Shown: positions 41,018 through 55,097 of the stretch, in pieces | How positions within the stretch are numbered: position 1 is the stretch's first letter | How the letters are laid out: every line of letters begins with the position of its first letter | DNA from: Apostichopus japonicus | Lineage: Eukaryota; Echinodermata; Holothuroidea; Aspidochirotida; Stichopodidae | DNA: 64,000 nucleotides | Direction of reading: 5' to 3' | NCBI RefSeq assembly: GCF_037975245.1 | Contig: NC_092576.1 | Coordinates: forward strand, 38,333,111-38,397,110 | Program-made: the position numbers and the translations under genes | The notes under the pieces: model-generated | Seen by the model: only the letters and a program-made list of their open reading frames with translations | Told to the model about the DNA's origin: nothing | Database searches by the model: none

Positions 41018-41496
41018 GATGACATCCCTATGTTCCGACGTCTCTATGTTCCGACGTCTCTTTGTTCCGACGTCTCTTTGTTCCGACGTCTCTTTGTTCC
41101 GACGTCTCTTTGTTCCGACAATTTGTTTGGACTTTATAATTTTTTTTGACCAAAATTTTTACGGACCCAATTTTTTGGGGGAGACTCAATCTTTTTGGAT
41201 GCTCCAAAAAAGAAAGGGCCCAAAGTTTGTTATGACCCAAAAAGTGCTTGTGACCGAAAATTGCTTGTGACCAGAAATTTAATTGTTTGTACTCAAATTT
41301 TTTGGGACCAAAGTTAGTTTGGTCAAAAAAAAATTTGGTCCGAAAAAAGTTGGTTCAAAAAAAATATGGTCATAAAAAAATTTGGTCTAAAATAATTTTG
41401 GACCAATGAAAATTGAGCCCGAAAAATTGTCGGAACATAGAGAAGTCGGAACATAGAGATGTCGGAACAGAGACGTCAGAACATAGAGATGTAACC
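41018..41496. mobile_element. Foldback element FB-A, copy 1
   Basis: The left arm has six 16-bp words (TGTTCCGACGTCTCTT/A) and the right arm has four inverted words (GTCGGAACATAGAGAT). The middle is a run of degenerate GACCAAAATTTTTT words that reverses into its complement (GGTCAAAAAAAATTTGG). Ends are GATGACATCCCTATGTTC and, inverted, GGTTACATCTCTATGTTC. An 8-bp target duplication, GTACATAC, lies at 41010-41017 and 41497-41504. There is no transposase, so it is non-autonomous. This copy differs at several bases from the other four. Confidence 0.85.
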
Positions 41497-42546
41497 GTAC
41501 ATACAGTATACAGTACACTACATACAGTACAGTATGTGTGTTGGGTACCGATTTCATGTTGTATTCCTGGGTATGTGATAATTTCAAGTGACAACTCAAG
41601 TTAATGTCTATGTCTGAGCTTGAATATACATGTGTTTTGTATTGAAAGCAAGTCTTTGAATTCAAATTTCCCAATTTTTACTTCATATTTTACACAAAAA
41701 AATAGCAGACCTTACATAAGGCCTATTCTTAGTATATACAGTACAGTACATACAGTACAGTATATACAGTATATAGTATAGTGTGTTGGGTACTGATTTC
41801 ATTTTGAAGTCATGGTATGTGTTAATTTGAAGTGACAACTCAAGTTAATGTCTATGTCTGGGCTTAAATATACATGTGTTTTGTATTGAAAGCAAGTCTT
41901 TGAATTAAAATTTTCACTTCATATTTCACAGAAAAAAACTAGCAGACCTTACATAAGGCCTATTCTTAGTATATACAGTACAGTACATACAGTACAGTAT
42001 ATACAGTATATAGTATAGTGTGTTGGGTACTGATTTCATTTTGAAGTCATGGTATGTGTTAATTTGAAGTGACAACTCAAGTTAATGTCTATGTCTGGGC
42101 TTAAATATACATGTCTTTTGTATTGAAAGCAAGTCTTTGAATTAAAATTTTCACTTCATATTTCACAGAAAAAAACTAGCAGACCTTACATAAGGCCTAT
42201 TCTTAGTATATACAGTACAGTACAGTACATACAGTACAGTATATACAGTATATAGTATAGTGTGTTGGGTACTGATTTCATTTTGAAGTCATGGTATGTG
42301 ATAATTTCAAGTGACAACTCAAGTTAATGTCTATGTCTGAGCTTGCATATATGTGTTTTGTATTGAAAGCAAGTCTTTGAATTAAAATTTTCCAACCTTT
42401 ACTTTATATTTCACACACAAAACTAGCAGACGACATTATTCTTAGTATATACAGTACAGGTACATACAGTTCATACAGAACATATACAGTACAATATAGT
42501 GTGTTGGGTACTGATTTCATGTTGTACAGTACAGTACAGTACATAC

Positions 42547-43025
42547 GGTGACATCCCTATGTTCCGACGTCTCTATGTTCCGACGTCTCTTTGTTCCGAC
42601 GTCTCTTTGTTCCGACGTCTCTTTGTTCCGACGTCTCTTTGTTCCGACAATTTGTTTGGACTTTATAATTTTTTTTGACCAAAATTTTTACGGACCCAAT
42701 TTTTTGGGGGAGACTCAATCTTTTTGGATGCTCCAAAAAAGAAAGGGCCCAAAGTTTGTTATGACCCAAAAAGTGCTTGTGACCGAAAATTGCTTGTGAC
42801 CCGAAATTTAATTGTTTGTACTCAAATTTTTTGGGACCAAAATTAGTTTGGTCAAAAAAAATTTTGGTCCGAAAAAAGTTGGTTCAAAAAAAATATGGTC
42901 ATAAAAAATTTTGGTCTAAAATAATTTTGGACCAATGAAAATTGAGCCCGAAAAATTGTCGGAACATAGAGAAGTCGGAACATAGAGATGTCGGAACAGA
43001 GACGTCAGAACATAGAGATGTAACC
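42547..43025. mobile_element. Foldback element FB-A, copy 2
   Basis: 479 bp, with ends GGTGACATC and GATGTAACC and flanking GTACATAC (42539-42546 and 43026-43033). It sits 1529 bp from copy 1 in a repeated block, so it was amplified with the satellite and is not a new insertion. Confidence 0.85.
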
Positions 43026-44075
43026 GTACATACAGTATACAGTACACTACATACAGTACAGTATGTGTGTTGGGTACCGATTTCATGTTGTAGTCCTGGG
43101 TATGTGATAATTTCAAGTGACAACTCAAGTTAATGTCTATGTCTGAGGTTGAATATACATGTGTTTTGTATTGAAAGCAAGTCTTTGAATTCAAATTTCC
43201 CAATTTTTACTTCATATTTTACACAAAAAAATAGCAGACCTTACATAAGGCCTATTCTTAGTATATACAGTACAGTACATACAGTACAGTATATACAGTA
43301 TATAGTATAGTGTGTTGGGTACTGATTTCATTTTGAAGTCATGGTATGTGTTAATTTGAAGTGACAACTCAAGTTAATGTCTATGTCTGGGCTTAAATAT
43401 ACATGTGTTTTGTATTGAAAGCAAGTCTTTGAATTAAAATTTTCACTTCATATTTCACAGAAAAAAACTAGCAGACCTTACATAAGGCCTATTCTTAGTA
43501 TATACAGTACAGTACATACAGTACAGTATATACAGTATATAGTATAGTGTGTTGGGTACTGATTTCATTTTGAAGTCATGGTATGTGTTAATTTGAAGTG
43601 ACAACTCAAGTTAATGTCTATGTCTGGGCTTAAATATACATGTCTTTTGTATTGAAAGCAAGTCTTTGAATTAAAATTTTCACTTCATATTTCACAGAAA
43701 AAAACTAGCAGACCTTACATAAGGCCTATTCTTAGTATATACAGTACAGTACAGTACATACAGTACAGTATATACAGTATATAGTATAGTGTGTTGGGTA
43801 CTGATTTCATTTTGAAGTCATGGTATGTGATAATTTCAAGTGACAACTCAAGTTAATGTCTATGTCTGAGCTTGCATATATGTGTTTTGTATTGAAAGCA
43901 AGTCTTTGAATTAAAATTTTCCAACCTTTACTTTATATTTCACACACAAAACTAGCAGACGACATTATTCTTAGTATATACAGTACAGGTACATACAGTT
44001 CATACAGAACATATACAGTACAATATAGTGTGTTGGGTACTGATTTCATGTTGTACAGTACAGTACAGTACATAC

Positions 44076-44554
44076 GGTGACATCCCTATGTTCCGACGTC
44101 TCTATGTTCCGACGTCTCTTTGTTCCGACGTCTCTTTGTTCCGACGTCTCTTTGTTCCGACGTCTCTTTGTTCCGACAATTTGTTTGGACTTTATAATTT
44201 TTTTTGACCAAAATTTTTACGGACCCAATTTTTTGGGGGAGACTCAATCTTTTTGGATGCTCCAAAAAAGAAAGGGCCCAAAGTTTGTTATGACCCAAAA
44301 AGTGCTTGTGACCGAAAATTGCTTGTGACCCGAAATTTAATTGTTTGTACTCAAATTTTTTGGGACCAAAATTAGTTTGGTCAAAAAAAATTTTGGTCCG
44401 AAAAAAGTTGGTTCAAAAAAAATATGGTCATAAAAAATTTTGGTCTAAAATAATTTTGGACCAATGAAAATTGAGCCCGAAAAATTGTCGGAACATAGAG
44501 AAGTCGGAACATAGAGATGTCGGAACAGAGACGTCAGAACATAGAGATGTAACC
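44076..44554. mobile_element. Foldback element FB-A, copy 3
   Basis: Same ends and flanks as copy 2, a further 1529 bp along. Confidence 0.85.
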
Positions 44555-46823
44555 GTACATACAGTATACAGTACACTACATACAGTACAGTATGTGTGTT
44601 GGGTACCGATTTCATGTTGTAGTCCTGGGTATGTGATAATTTCAAGTGACAACTCAAGTTAATGTCTATGTCTGAGGTTGAATATACATGTGTTTTGTAT
44701 TGAAAGCAAGTCTTTGAATTCAAATTTCCCAATTTTTACTTCATATTTTACACAAAAAAATAGCAGACCTTACATAAGGCCTATTCTTAGTATATACAGT
44801 ACAGTACATACAGTACAGTATATACAGTATATAGTATAGTGTGTTGGGTACTGATTTCATTTTGAAGTCATGGTATGTGTTAATTTGAAGTGACAACTCA
44901 AGTTAATGTCTATGTCTGGGCTTAAATATACATGTGTTTTGTATTGAAAGCAAGTCTTTGAATTCAAATTTTCCAATATTCACTTCATATTTCACAGAAA
45001 AAACCAGCAGACCTTACATTAGGCCTATTCTTAGTATATACAGTACAGTACATACAGTACAGTATATACAGTATATAGTATAGTGTGTTGGGTACTGATT
45101 TCATTTTGAAGTCATGGTATGTGATAATTTCAAGTGACAACTCAAGTTAATGTCTTTGTCTGAGTTTAAATATATACATGTGTTTTGTATTGAAAGCAAG
45201 TCTTTGAATTAAAATTTTCCAATTTTCACTTCATTTTTCACAGAAAAAACCAGCAGACCTTACATTAGGCCTATTCTTAGTATATACAGTACAGTACATA
45301 CAGTACAGTATATACAGTATATAGTATAGTGTGTTGGGTACTGATTTCATTTTGAAGTCATGGTATGTGATAATTTCAAGTGACAACTCAAGTTAATGTC
45401 TTTGTCTGAGTTTAAATATATACATGTGTTTTGTATTGAAAGCAAGTCTTTGAATTAAAATTTTCACTTCATATTTCACAGAAAAAAACTAGCAGACCTT
45501 ACATTAGGCCTATTCTTAGTATATACAGTACAGTACATACAGTACAGTATATACAGTATATAGTATAGTGTGTTGGGTACTGATTTCATTTTGAAGTCAT
45601 GGTATGTGTTAATTTGAAGTGACAACTCAAGTTAATGTCTTTGTCTGAGCTTAAATATACATGTGTTTTGTATTGAAAGCAAGTCTTTGAATTCAAATTT
45701 TCAAATTTTCACTTCATATTTCACAGAAAAAAACTAGCTGACCTTACATTAGGCCTATTCTTAGTATATACAGTACAGTACATACAGTACAGTATATACA
45801 GTATATAGTATAGTGTGTTGGGTACTGATTTCATTTTGAAGTCATGGTATGTGTTCATTTGAAGTGACAACTCAAGTTAATGTTTATGTCTGGGCTTAAA
45901 TATACATGTGTTTTGTATTGAAAGCAAGTCTTTGAATTAAAATTTTCCAATATTTTATTTCATATTTCACATGAAAAAATAGCACACCTTACATAAGGCC
46001 TATTCTTAGTATATACAGTACAGTACATACAGTGAAGTATATACAGTATATAGTATAGTGTGTTGGGTACTGATTTCATTTTGAAGTCATGGTATGTGTT
46101 AATTTCAAGTGACAACTCAAGTTAATGTCTATGTCTGGGCTTAAATATACATGTGTTTTGTATTGAAAGCAAGTCTTTGAATTAAAATTTTCACTTCATA
46201 TTTCACAGAAAAAAACTAGCAGACCTTACATAAGGCCTATTCTTAGTATATACAGTACAGTACATACAGTACAGTATATACAGTATATAGTATAGTGTGT
46301 TGGGTACTGATTTCATTTTGAAGTCATGGTATGTGTTAATTTGAAGTGACAACTCAAGTTAATGTCTATGTCTGGGCTTAAATATACATGTCTTTTGTAT
46401 TGAAAGCAAGTCTTTGAATTAAAATTTTCACTTCATATTTCACAGAAAAAAACTAGCAGACCTTACATAAGGCCTATTCTTAGTATATACAGTACAGTAC
46501 AGTACATACAGTACAGTATATACAGTATATAGTATAGTGTGTTGGGTACTGATTTCATTTTGAAGTCATGGTATGTGATAATTTCAAGTGACAACTCAAG
46601 TTAATGTCTATGTCTGAGCTTGCATATATGTGTTTTGTATTGAAAGCAAGTCTTTGAATTAAAATTTTCCAACCTTTACTTTATATTTCACACACAAAAC
46701 TAGCAGACGACATTATTCTTAGTATATACAGTACAGGTACATACAGTTCATACAGAACATATACAGTACAATATAGTGTGTTGGGTACTGATTTCATGTT
46801 GTACAGTACAGTACAGTACATAC

Positions 46824-47302
46824 GGTGACATCCCTATGTTCCGACGTCTCTATGTTCCGACGTCTCTTTGTTCCGACGTCTCTTTGTTCCGACGTCTCTT
46901 TGTTCCGACGTCTCTTTGTTCCGACAATTTGTTTGGACTTTATAATTTTTTTTGACCAAAATTTTTACGGACCCAATTTTTTGGGGGAGACTCAATCTTT
47001 TTGGATGCTCCAAAAAAGAAAGGGCCCAAAGTTTGTTATGACCCAAAAAGTGCTTGTGACCGAAAATTGCTTGTGACCCGAAATTTAATTGTTTGTACTC
47101 AAATTTTTTGGGACCAAAATTAGTTTGGTCAAAAAAAATTTTGGTCCGAAAAAAGTTGGTTCAAAAAAAATATGGTCATAAAAAATTTTGGTCTAAAATA
47201 ATTTTGGACCAATGAAAATTGAGCCCGAAAAATTGTCGGAACATAGAGAAGTCGGAACATAGAGATGTCGGAACAGAGACGTCAGAACATAGAGATGTAA
47301 CC
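46824..47302. mobile_element. Foldback element FB-A, copy 4
   Basis: Same element and flanks, 2748 bp after copy 3. The extra distance holds additional plain monomers. Confidence 0.85.
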
Positions 47303-48352
47303 GTACATACAGTATACAGTACACTACATACAGTACAGTATGTGTGTTGGGTACCGATTTCATGTTGTAGTCCTGGGTATGTGATAATTTCAAGTGACAA
47401 CTCAAGTTAATGTCTATGTCTGAGGTTGAATATACATGTGTTTTGTATTGAAAGCAAGTCTTTGAATTCAAATTTCCCAATTTTTACTTCATATTTTACA
47501 CAAAAAAATAGCAGACCTTACATAAGGCCTATTCTTAGTATATACAGTACAGTACATACAGTACAGTATATACAGTATATAGTATAGTGTGTTGGGTACT
47601 GATTTCATTTTGAAGTCATGGTATGTGTTAATTTGAAGTGACAACTCAAGTTAATGTCTATGTCTGGGCTTAAATATACATGTGTTTTGTATTGAAAGCA
47701 AGTCTTTGAATTAAAATTTTCACTTCATATTTCACAGAAAAAAACTAGCAGACCTTACATAAGGCCTATTCTTAGTATATACAGTACAGTACATACAGTA
47801 CAGTATATACAGTATATAGTATAGTGTGTTGGGTACTGATTTCATTTTGAAGTCATGGTATGTGTTAATTTGAAGTGACAACTCAAGTTAATGTCTATGT
47901 CTGGGCTTAAATATACATGTCTTTTGTATTGAAAGCAAGTCTTTGAATTAAAATTTTCACTTCATATTTCACAGAAAAAAACTAGCAGACCTTACATAAG
48001 GCCTATTCTTAGTATATACAGTACAGTACAGTACATACAGTACAGTATATACAGTATATAGTATAGTGTGTTGGGTACTGATTTCATTTTGAAGTCATGG
48101 TATGTGATAATTTCAAGTGACAACTCAAGTTAATGTCTATGTCTGAGCTTGCATATATGTGTTTTGTATTGAAAGCAAGTCTTTGAATTAAAATTTTCCA
48201 ACCTTTACTTTATATTTCACACACAAAACTAGCAGACGACATTATTCTTAGTATATACAGTACAGGTACATACAGTTCATACAGAACATATACAGTACAA
48301 TATAGTGTGTTGGGTACTGATTTCATGTTGTACAGTACAGTACAGTACATAC

Positions 48353-48831
48353 GGTGACATCCCTATGTTCCGACGTCTCTATGTTCCGACGTCTCTTTGT
48401 TCCGACGTCTCTTTGTTCCGACGTCTCTTTGTTCCGACGTCTCTTTGTTCCGACAATTTGTTTGGACTTTATAATTTTTTTTGACCAAAATTTTTACGGA
48501 CCCAATTTTTTGGGGGAGACTCAATCTTTTTGGATGCTCCAAAAAAGAAAGGGCCCAAAGTTTGTTATGACCCAAAAAGTGCTTGTGACCGAAAATTGCT
48601 TGTGACCCGAAATTTAATTGTTTGTACTCAAATTTTTTGGGACCAAAATTAGTTTGGTCAAAAAAAATTTTGGTCCGAAAAAAGTTGGTTCAAAAAAAAT
48701 ATGGTCATAAAAAATTTTGGTCTAAAATAATTTTGGACCAATGAAAATTGAGCCCGAAAAATTGTCGGAACATAGAGAAGTCGGAACATAGAGATGTCGG
48801 AACAGAGACGTCAGAACATAGAGATGTAACC
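48353..48831. mobile_element. Foldback element FB-A, copy 5
   Basis: Same element and flanks, 1529 bp after copy 4. The downstream satellite (to about 50480) matches that after copy 3 at an offset of 4277 bp. Confidence 0.85.
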
Positions 48832-51800
48832 GTACATACAGTATACAGTACACTACATACAGTACAGTATGTGTGTTGGGTACCGATTTCATGTTGTAGT
48901 CCTGGGTATGTGATAATTTCAAGTGACAACTCAAGTTAATGTCTATGTCTGAGGTTGAATATACATGTGTTTTGTATTGAAAGCAAGTCTTTGAATTCAA
49001 ATTTCCCAATTTTTACTTCATATTTTACACAAAAAAATAGCAGACCTTACATAAGGCCTATTCTTAGTATATACAGTACAGTACATACAGTACAGTATAT
49101 ACAGTATATAGTATAGTGTGTTGGGTACTGATTTCATTTTGAAGTCATGGTATGTGTTAATTTGAAGTGACAACTCAAGTTAATGTCTATGTCTGGGCTT
49201 AAATATACATGTGTTTTGTATTGAAAGCAAGTCTTTGAATTCAAATTTTCCAATATTCACTTCATATTTCACAGAAAAAACCAGCAGACCTTACATTAGG
49301 CCTATTCTTAGTATATACAGTACAGTACATACAGTACAGTATATACAGTATATAGTATAGTGTGTTGGGTACTGATTTCATTTTGAAGTCATGGTATGTG
49401 ATAATTTCAAGTGACAACTCAAGTTAATGTCTTTGTCTGAGTTTAAATATATACATGTGTTTTGTATTGAAAGCAAGTCTTTGAATTAAAATTTTCCAAT
49501 TTTCACTTCATTTTTCACAGAAAAAACCAGCAGACCTTACATTAGGCCTATTCTTAGTATATACAGTACAGTACATACAGTACAGTATATACAGTATATA
49601 GTATAGTGTGTTGGGTACTGATTTCATTTTGAAGTCATGGTATGTGATAATTTCAAGTGACAACTCAAGTTAATGTCTTTGTCTGAGTTTAAATATATAC
49701 ATGTGTTTTGTATTGAAAGCAAGTCTTTGAATTAAAATTTTCACTTCATATTTCACAGAAAAAAACTAGCAGACCTTACATTAGGCCTATTCTTAGTATA
49801 TACAGTACAGTACATACAGTACAGTATATACAGTATATAGTATAGTGTGTTGGGTACTGATTTCATTTTGAAGTCATGGTATGTGTTAATTTGAAGTGAC
49901 AACTCAAGTTAATGTCTTTGTCTGAGCTTAAATATACATGTGTTTTGTATTGAAAGCAAGTCTTTGAATTCAAATTTTCAAATTTTCACTTCATATTTCA
50001 CAGAAAAAAACTAGCTGACCTTACATTAGGCCTATTCTTAGTATATACAGTACAGTACATACAGTACAGTATATACAGTATATAGTATAGTGTGTTGGGT
50101 ACTGATTTCATTTTGAAGTCATGGTATGTGTTCATTTGAAGTGACAACTCAAGTTAATGTTTATGTCTGGGCTTAAATATACATGTGTTTTGTATTGAAA
50201 GCAAGTCTTTGAATTAAAATTTTCCAATATTTTATTTCATATTTCACATGAAAAAATAGCACACCTTACATAAGGCCTATTCTTAGTATATACAGTACAG
50301 TACATACAGTGAAGTATATACAGTATATAGTATAGTGTGTTGGGTACTGATTTCATTTTGAAGTCATGGTATGTGTTAATTTCAAGTGACAACTCAAGTT
50401 AATGTCTATGTCTGGGCTTAAATATACATGTGTTTTGTATTGAAAGCAAGTCTTTGAATTAAAATTTTCACTTCATATTTCACAGAAAAAAACTAGCAGA
50501 CCTTACATTAGGCCTATTCTTAGTATATACAGTACAGTACATACAGTACAGTATATACAGTATATAGTATAGTGTGTTGGGTACTGATTTCATTTTGAAG
50601 TCATGGTATGTGATAATTTCAAGTGACAACTCAAGTTAATGTCTTTGTCTGAGTTTAAATATATACATGTGTTTTGTATTGAAAGCAAGTCTTTGAATTA
50701 AAATTTTCCAATTTTCACTTCATTTTTCACAGAAAAAACCAGCAGACCTTACATTAGGCCTATTCTTAGTATATACAGTACAGTACATACAGTACAGTAT
50801 ATACAGTATATAGTATAGTGTGTTGGGTACTGATTTCATTTTGAAGTCATGGTATGTGATAATTTCAAGTGACAACTCAAGTTAATGTCTTTGTCTGAGT
50901 TTAAATATATACATGTGTTTTGTATTGAAAGCAAGTCTTTGAATTAAAATTTTCACTTCATATTTCACAGAAAAAAACTAGCAGACCTTACATTAGGCCT
51001 ATTCTTAGTATATACAGTACAGTACATACAGTACAGTATATACAGTATATAGTATAGTGTGTTGGGTACTGATTTCATTTTGAAGTCATGGTATGTGTTA
51101 ATTTGAAGTGACAACTCAAGTTAATGTCTTTGTCTGAGCTTAAATATACATGTGTTTTGTATTGAAAGCAAGTCTTTGAATTCAAATTTTCCAATATTTT
51201 ATTTCATATTTCACATGAAAAAATAGCACACCTTACATAAGGCCTATTCTTAGTATATACAGTACAGTACATACAGTGAAGTATATACAGTATATAGTAT
51301 AGTGTGTTGGGTACTGATTTCATTTTGAAGTCATGGTATGTGTTAATTTCAAGTGACAACTCAAGTTAATGTCTTTGTCTGAGCTTAAATATACATGTGT
51401 TTTGTATTGAAAGCAAGTCTTTGAATTCAAATTTTCCAATATTTTATTTCATATTTCACATGAAAAAATAGCACACCTTACATAAGGCCTATTCTTAGTA
51501 TATACAGTACAGTACATACAGTGAAGTATATACAGTATATAGTATAGTGTGTTGGGTACTGATTTCATTTTGAAGTCATGGTATGTGATAATTTCAAGTG
51601 ACAACTCAAGTTAATGTCTTTGTCTGAGTTTAAATATATACATGTGTTTTGTATTGAAAGCAAGTCTTTGAATTAAAATTTTCACTTCATATTTCACAGA
51701 AAAAAACTAGCAGACCTTACATTAGGCCTATTCTTAGTATATACAGTACAGTACATACAGTACAGTATATACAGTATATAGTATAGTGTGTTGGGTACTG

Positions 51801-52781
51801 ATTTCATTTTGAAGTCATGGTATGTGTTAATTTGAAGTGACAACTCAAGTTAATGTCTTTGTCTGAGCTTAAATATACATGTGTTTTGTATTGAAAGCAA
51901 GTCTTTGAATTAAAATTTTCCAATATTTTATTTCATATTTCACATGAAAAAATAGCACACCTTACATAAGGCCTATTCTTAGTATATACAGTACAGTACA
52001 TACAGTGAAGTATATACAGTATATAGTATAGTGTGTTGGGTACTGATTTCATTTTGAAGTCATGGTATGTGTTAATTTCAAGTGACAACTCAAGTTAATG
52101 TCTATGTCTGGGCTTAAATATACATGTGTTTTGTATTGAAAGCAAGTCTTTGAATTAAAATTTTCACTTCATATTTCACAGAAAAAAACTAGCAGACCTT
52201 ACATAATTTCAAATTTTCACTTCATATTTCACAGAAAAAAACTAGCTGACCTTACATTAGGCCTATTCTTAGTATATACAGTACAGTACATACAGTACAG
52301 TATATACAGTATATAGTATAGTGTGTTGGGTACTGATTTCATTTTGAAGTCATGGTATGTGTTAATTTCAAGTGACAACTCAAGTTAATGTCTTTGTCTG
52401 AGCTTAAATATACATGTGTTTTGTATTGAAAGCAAGTCTTTGAATTCAAATTTTCAAATTTTCACTTCATATTTCACAGAAAAAAACTAGCTGACCTTAC
52501 ATTAGGCCTATTCTTAGTATATACAGTACAGTACATACAGTACAGTATATACAGTATATAGTATAGTGTGTTGGGTACTGATTTCATTTTGGAAGTCATG
52601 GTATGTGTTAATTTGAAGTGACAACTCAAGTTAATGTTTATGTCTGGGCTTAAATGTGTTTTGTATTGAAAGCAAGTCTTTGAATTAAAATTTTCCAATA
52701 TTTTATTTCATATTTCACACGAAAAAATAGCACACCTTACATAAGGCCTATTCTTAGTATATACAGTACAGTACAGTACAT

Positions 52782-53334
52782 GGTGACATCCCTATGTTCC
52801 GACGTCTCTATGTTCCGACGTCTCTATGTTCCGACGTCTCTATGTTCCGACAAATTGTTTGGACTCTAATTTTTCTTGACCAAATTTTATTCTGACCCCA
52901 TTTGTGACCCAATTTGTCTTCGGACCTCATTCTTTTGTGACCCAAAATTAGGTCCCAAAAAATAAGGTCCGATAAAAAAATGGGTCCCCAAAAATCGGGT
53001 CCAAAAAATTTAGGTCCAAAAAAATTGGGTCCATAAAAAATTGGGGTGAACAAAAATTGGGCCCGAAAAAAAATTGGGTCCGTAAAAATGTTGGTCCAAA
53101 AAAATTTTGTCCAAAAAGAATGGGGTCCGAAAATAATTGGGTCACAAAAAAATGGGTCCGAAAAAATTTTGGTCAAAAAAAATTAGAGTCCAAACAATTT
53201 GTCGGAACATAGAGACGTCGGAACATAGAGACGTCGGAACATAGAGACGTCGGAATATAGAGACGTCGGAACATAGAGACGTCGGAACATAGAGACGTCG
53301 GAATATAGAGACGTCGGAACATAGAGATGTAACC
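52782..53334. mobile_element. Foldback element FB-B, copy 1
   Basis: Same arm word as FB-A (TGTTCCGACGTCTCTA) with four left and about eight right words, but a different middle: a run of GACCCAATTTTTT-type words turning into GGGTCCAAAAAATT. Ends are GGTGACATC and GATGTAACC. An independent 8-bp target duplication, CAGTACAT, lies at 52774-52781 and 53335-53342. This fixes the element ends for the family. Confidence 0.87.
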
Positions 53335-54197
53335 CAGTACATACAGTACAGTATATACAGTATATAGTATAGTGTGTTGGGTACTGATTTCATTTTGAAG
53401 TCATGGTATGTGATAATTTCAAGTGACAACTCAAGTTAATGTCTTTGTCTGAGCTTAAATATACATGTGTTTTGTATTGAAAGCAAGTCTTTGAATTCAA
53501 ATTTTCAAATTTTCACTTCATATTTCACAGAAAAAAACTAGCTGACCTTACATTAGGCCTATTCTTAGTATATACAGTACAGTACATATTGTACAGTATA
53601 TACAGTATATAGTATAGTGTGTTGGGTACTGATTTCATTTTGAAGTCATGGTATGTGTTAATTTCAAGTGACAACTCAAGTTAATGTCTTTGTCTGAGCT
53701 TAAATATACATGTGTTTTGTATTGAAAGCAAGTCTTTGAATTAAAATTTTCAAATTTTCACTTCATATTTCACAGAAAAAACTAGCAGACCTTACATTAG
53801 GCCTATTCTTAGTATATACAGTACAGTACATACAGTACAGTATATACAGTATATAGTATAGTGTGTTGGGTACTGATTTCATTTTGAAGTCATGGTATGT
53901 GTTAATTTCAAGTGACAACTCAAGTTAATGTCTATGTCTGGGCTTAAATATACATGTGTTTTGTATTGAAAGCAAGTCTTTGAATTCAAATTTTCCAATT
54001 TTCACTTCATATTTCACAGAAAAAACTAGCAGACCTTACATTAGGCCTATTCTTAGTATATACAGTACAGTACATACAGTACAGTATATACAGTATATAG
54101 TATAGTGTGTTGGGTACTGATTTCATTTTGAAGTCATGGTATGTGTTAATTTGAAGTGACAACTCAAGTTAATGTCTATGTCTTGGCTTAAATATAC

Positions 54198-55097
54198 GGG
54201 TACACGTTGTCAGTCCGACACGTTTTCAGTCCGAAAATATAATACACGTTTTCAGTCCGAAAAAACGAGTTTTCAGTCCGACAAATTTTCAGTCCGAAAA
54301 TAAAATACACGTTCTCAGTCCGAAAAAAACGAGTTTTCAGTCTGACACGTTTTCAGTCCGAAAATAAAATTCACGTTTTCAGTCCGAAAATAAAATTCAC
54401 GTTTTCAGTCCGAAAATGAAATACACGTTTTCAGTCCGAAAATGAGAAACACGTTTTCATTTAGGGAATGAAAGCAGTTTTAATGCCATACTATCACCAA
54501 TAAACGAACTGATAGTAAAAAAATTGATTGAATCTTTTGTATTAAGTCTCACATCACCGGCCTCAACAAAGACTTGGGACCCCTTAACAACTATCAGTTC
54601 TACAAACATATATAATCCGTTCTTCGCTCCTTAATCAGCTTCCTGTATAGTCATGGTTTGTTTGGTTCTAATTCCATCAATGCAATTTACACTTTAAACC
54701 TAGCGTCATACTTTCATTGTGTTTCATTTTGTACTTTTCATTCAACTACCAATATTGCTGACGAAGGTCCCAGGGGGACCGAAAATTCCAATATATTTTT
54801 TAAAACTTAACTCCTTATTTGTCAATTATGAGTAAATACGAAAGATTCAATCGATATCTTTACTATCAGTTCGGGATTTCACATTTTATTTGTGATATTA
54901 TGGCATTAAAACTGCTTTCACTCCCCAACTGAAAACATTTTCGGACTGAAAACGTGTATTTTATTTTCGGACTGAAAACGTGTATTTCATTTTCGGACTG
55001 AAAACGTGTATTTCTTTTTCGGACTGAAAACGTGTATTTTATTTTCGGATTGAAAACTTGTCGGACTGAAAACTTGTCGGACTGAGGGGTGTACCCC
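54198..55097. mobile_element. Foldback element FB-C, copy 1
   Basis: The left arm is about ten words of ACACGTTTTCAGTCCGAAAA. The right arm is the inverted words TTTTCGGACTGAAAACGTGT. Inward of the words the inverted repeat continues as GAAAGCAGTTTTAATGCCAT, then CGAACTGATAGTAAA and TTGATTGAATCTTT, all matched in reverse complement near 54845-54930. Ends are GGGTACAC and GTGTACCCC. An 8-bp duplication, AAATATAC, lies at 54190-54197 and 55098-55105. The loop (about 54540-54845) has no clear gene. Confidence 0.85.

Noticed and set aside
41030-41117. CRISPR-like direct repeats in the foldback arms
   Set aside because: The words are contiguous without spacers of unique sequence, occur inverted at the other end, and the genome is eukaryotic.
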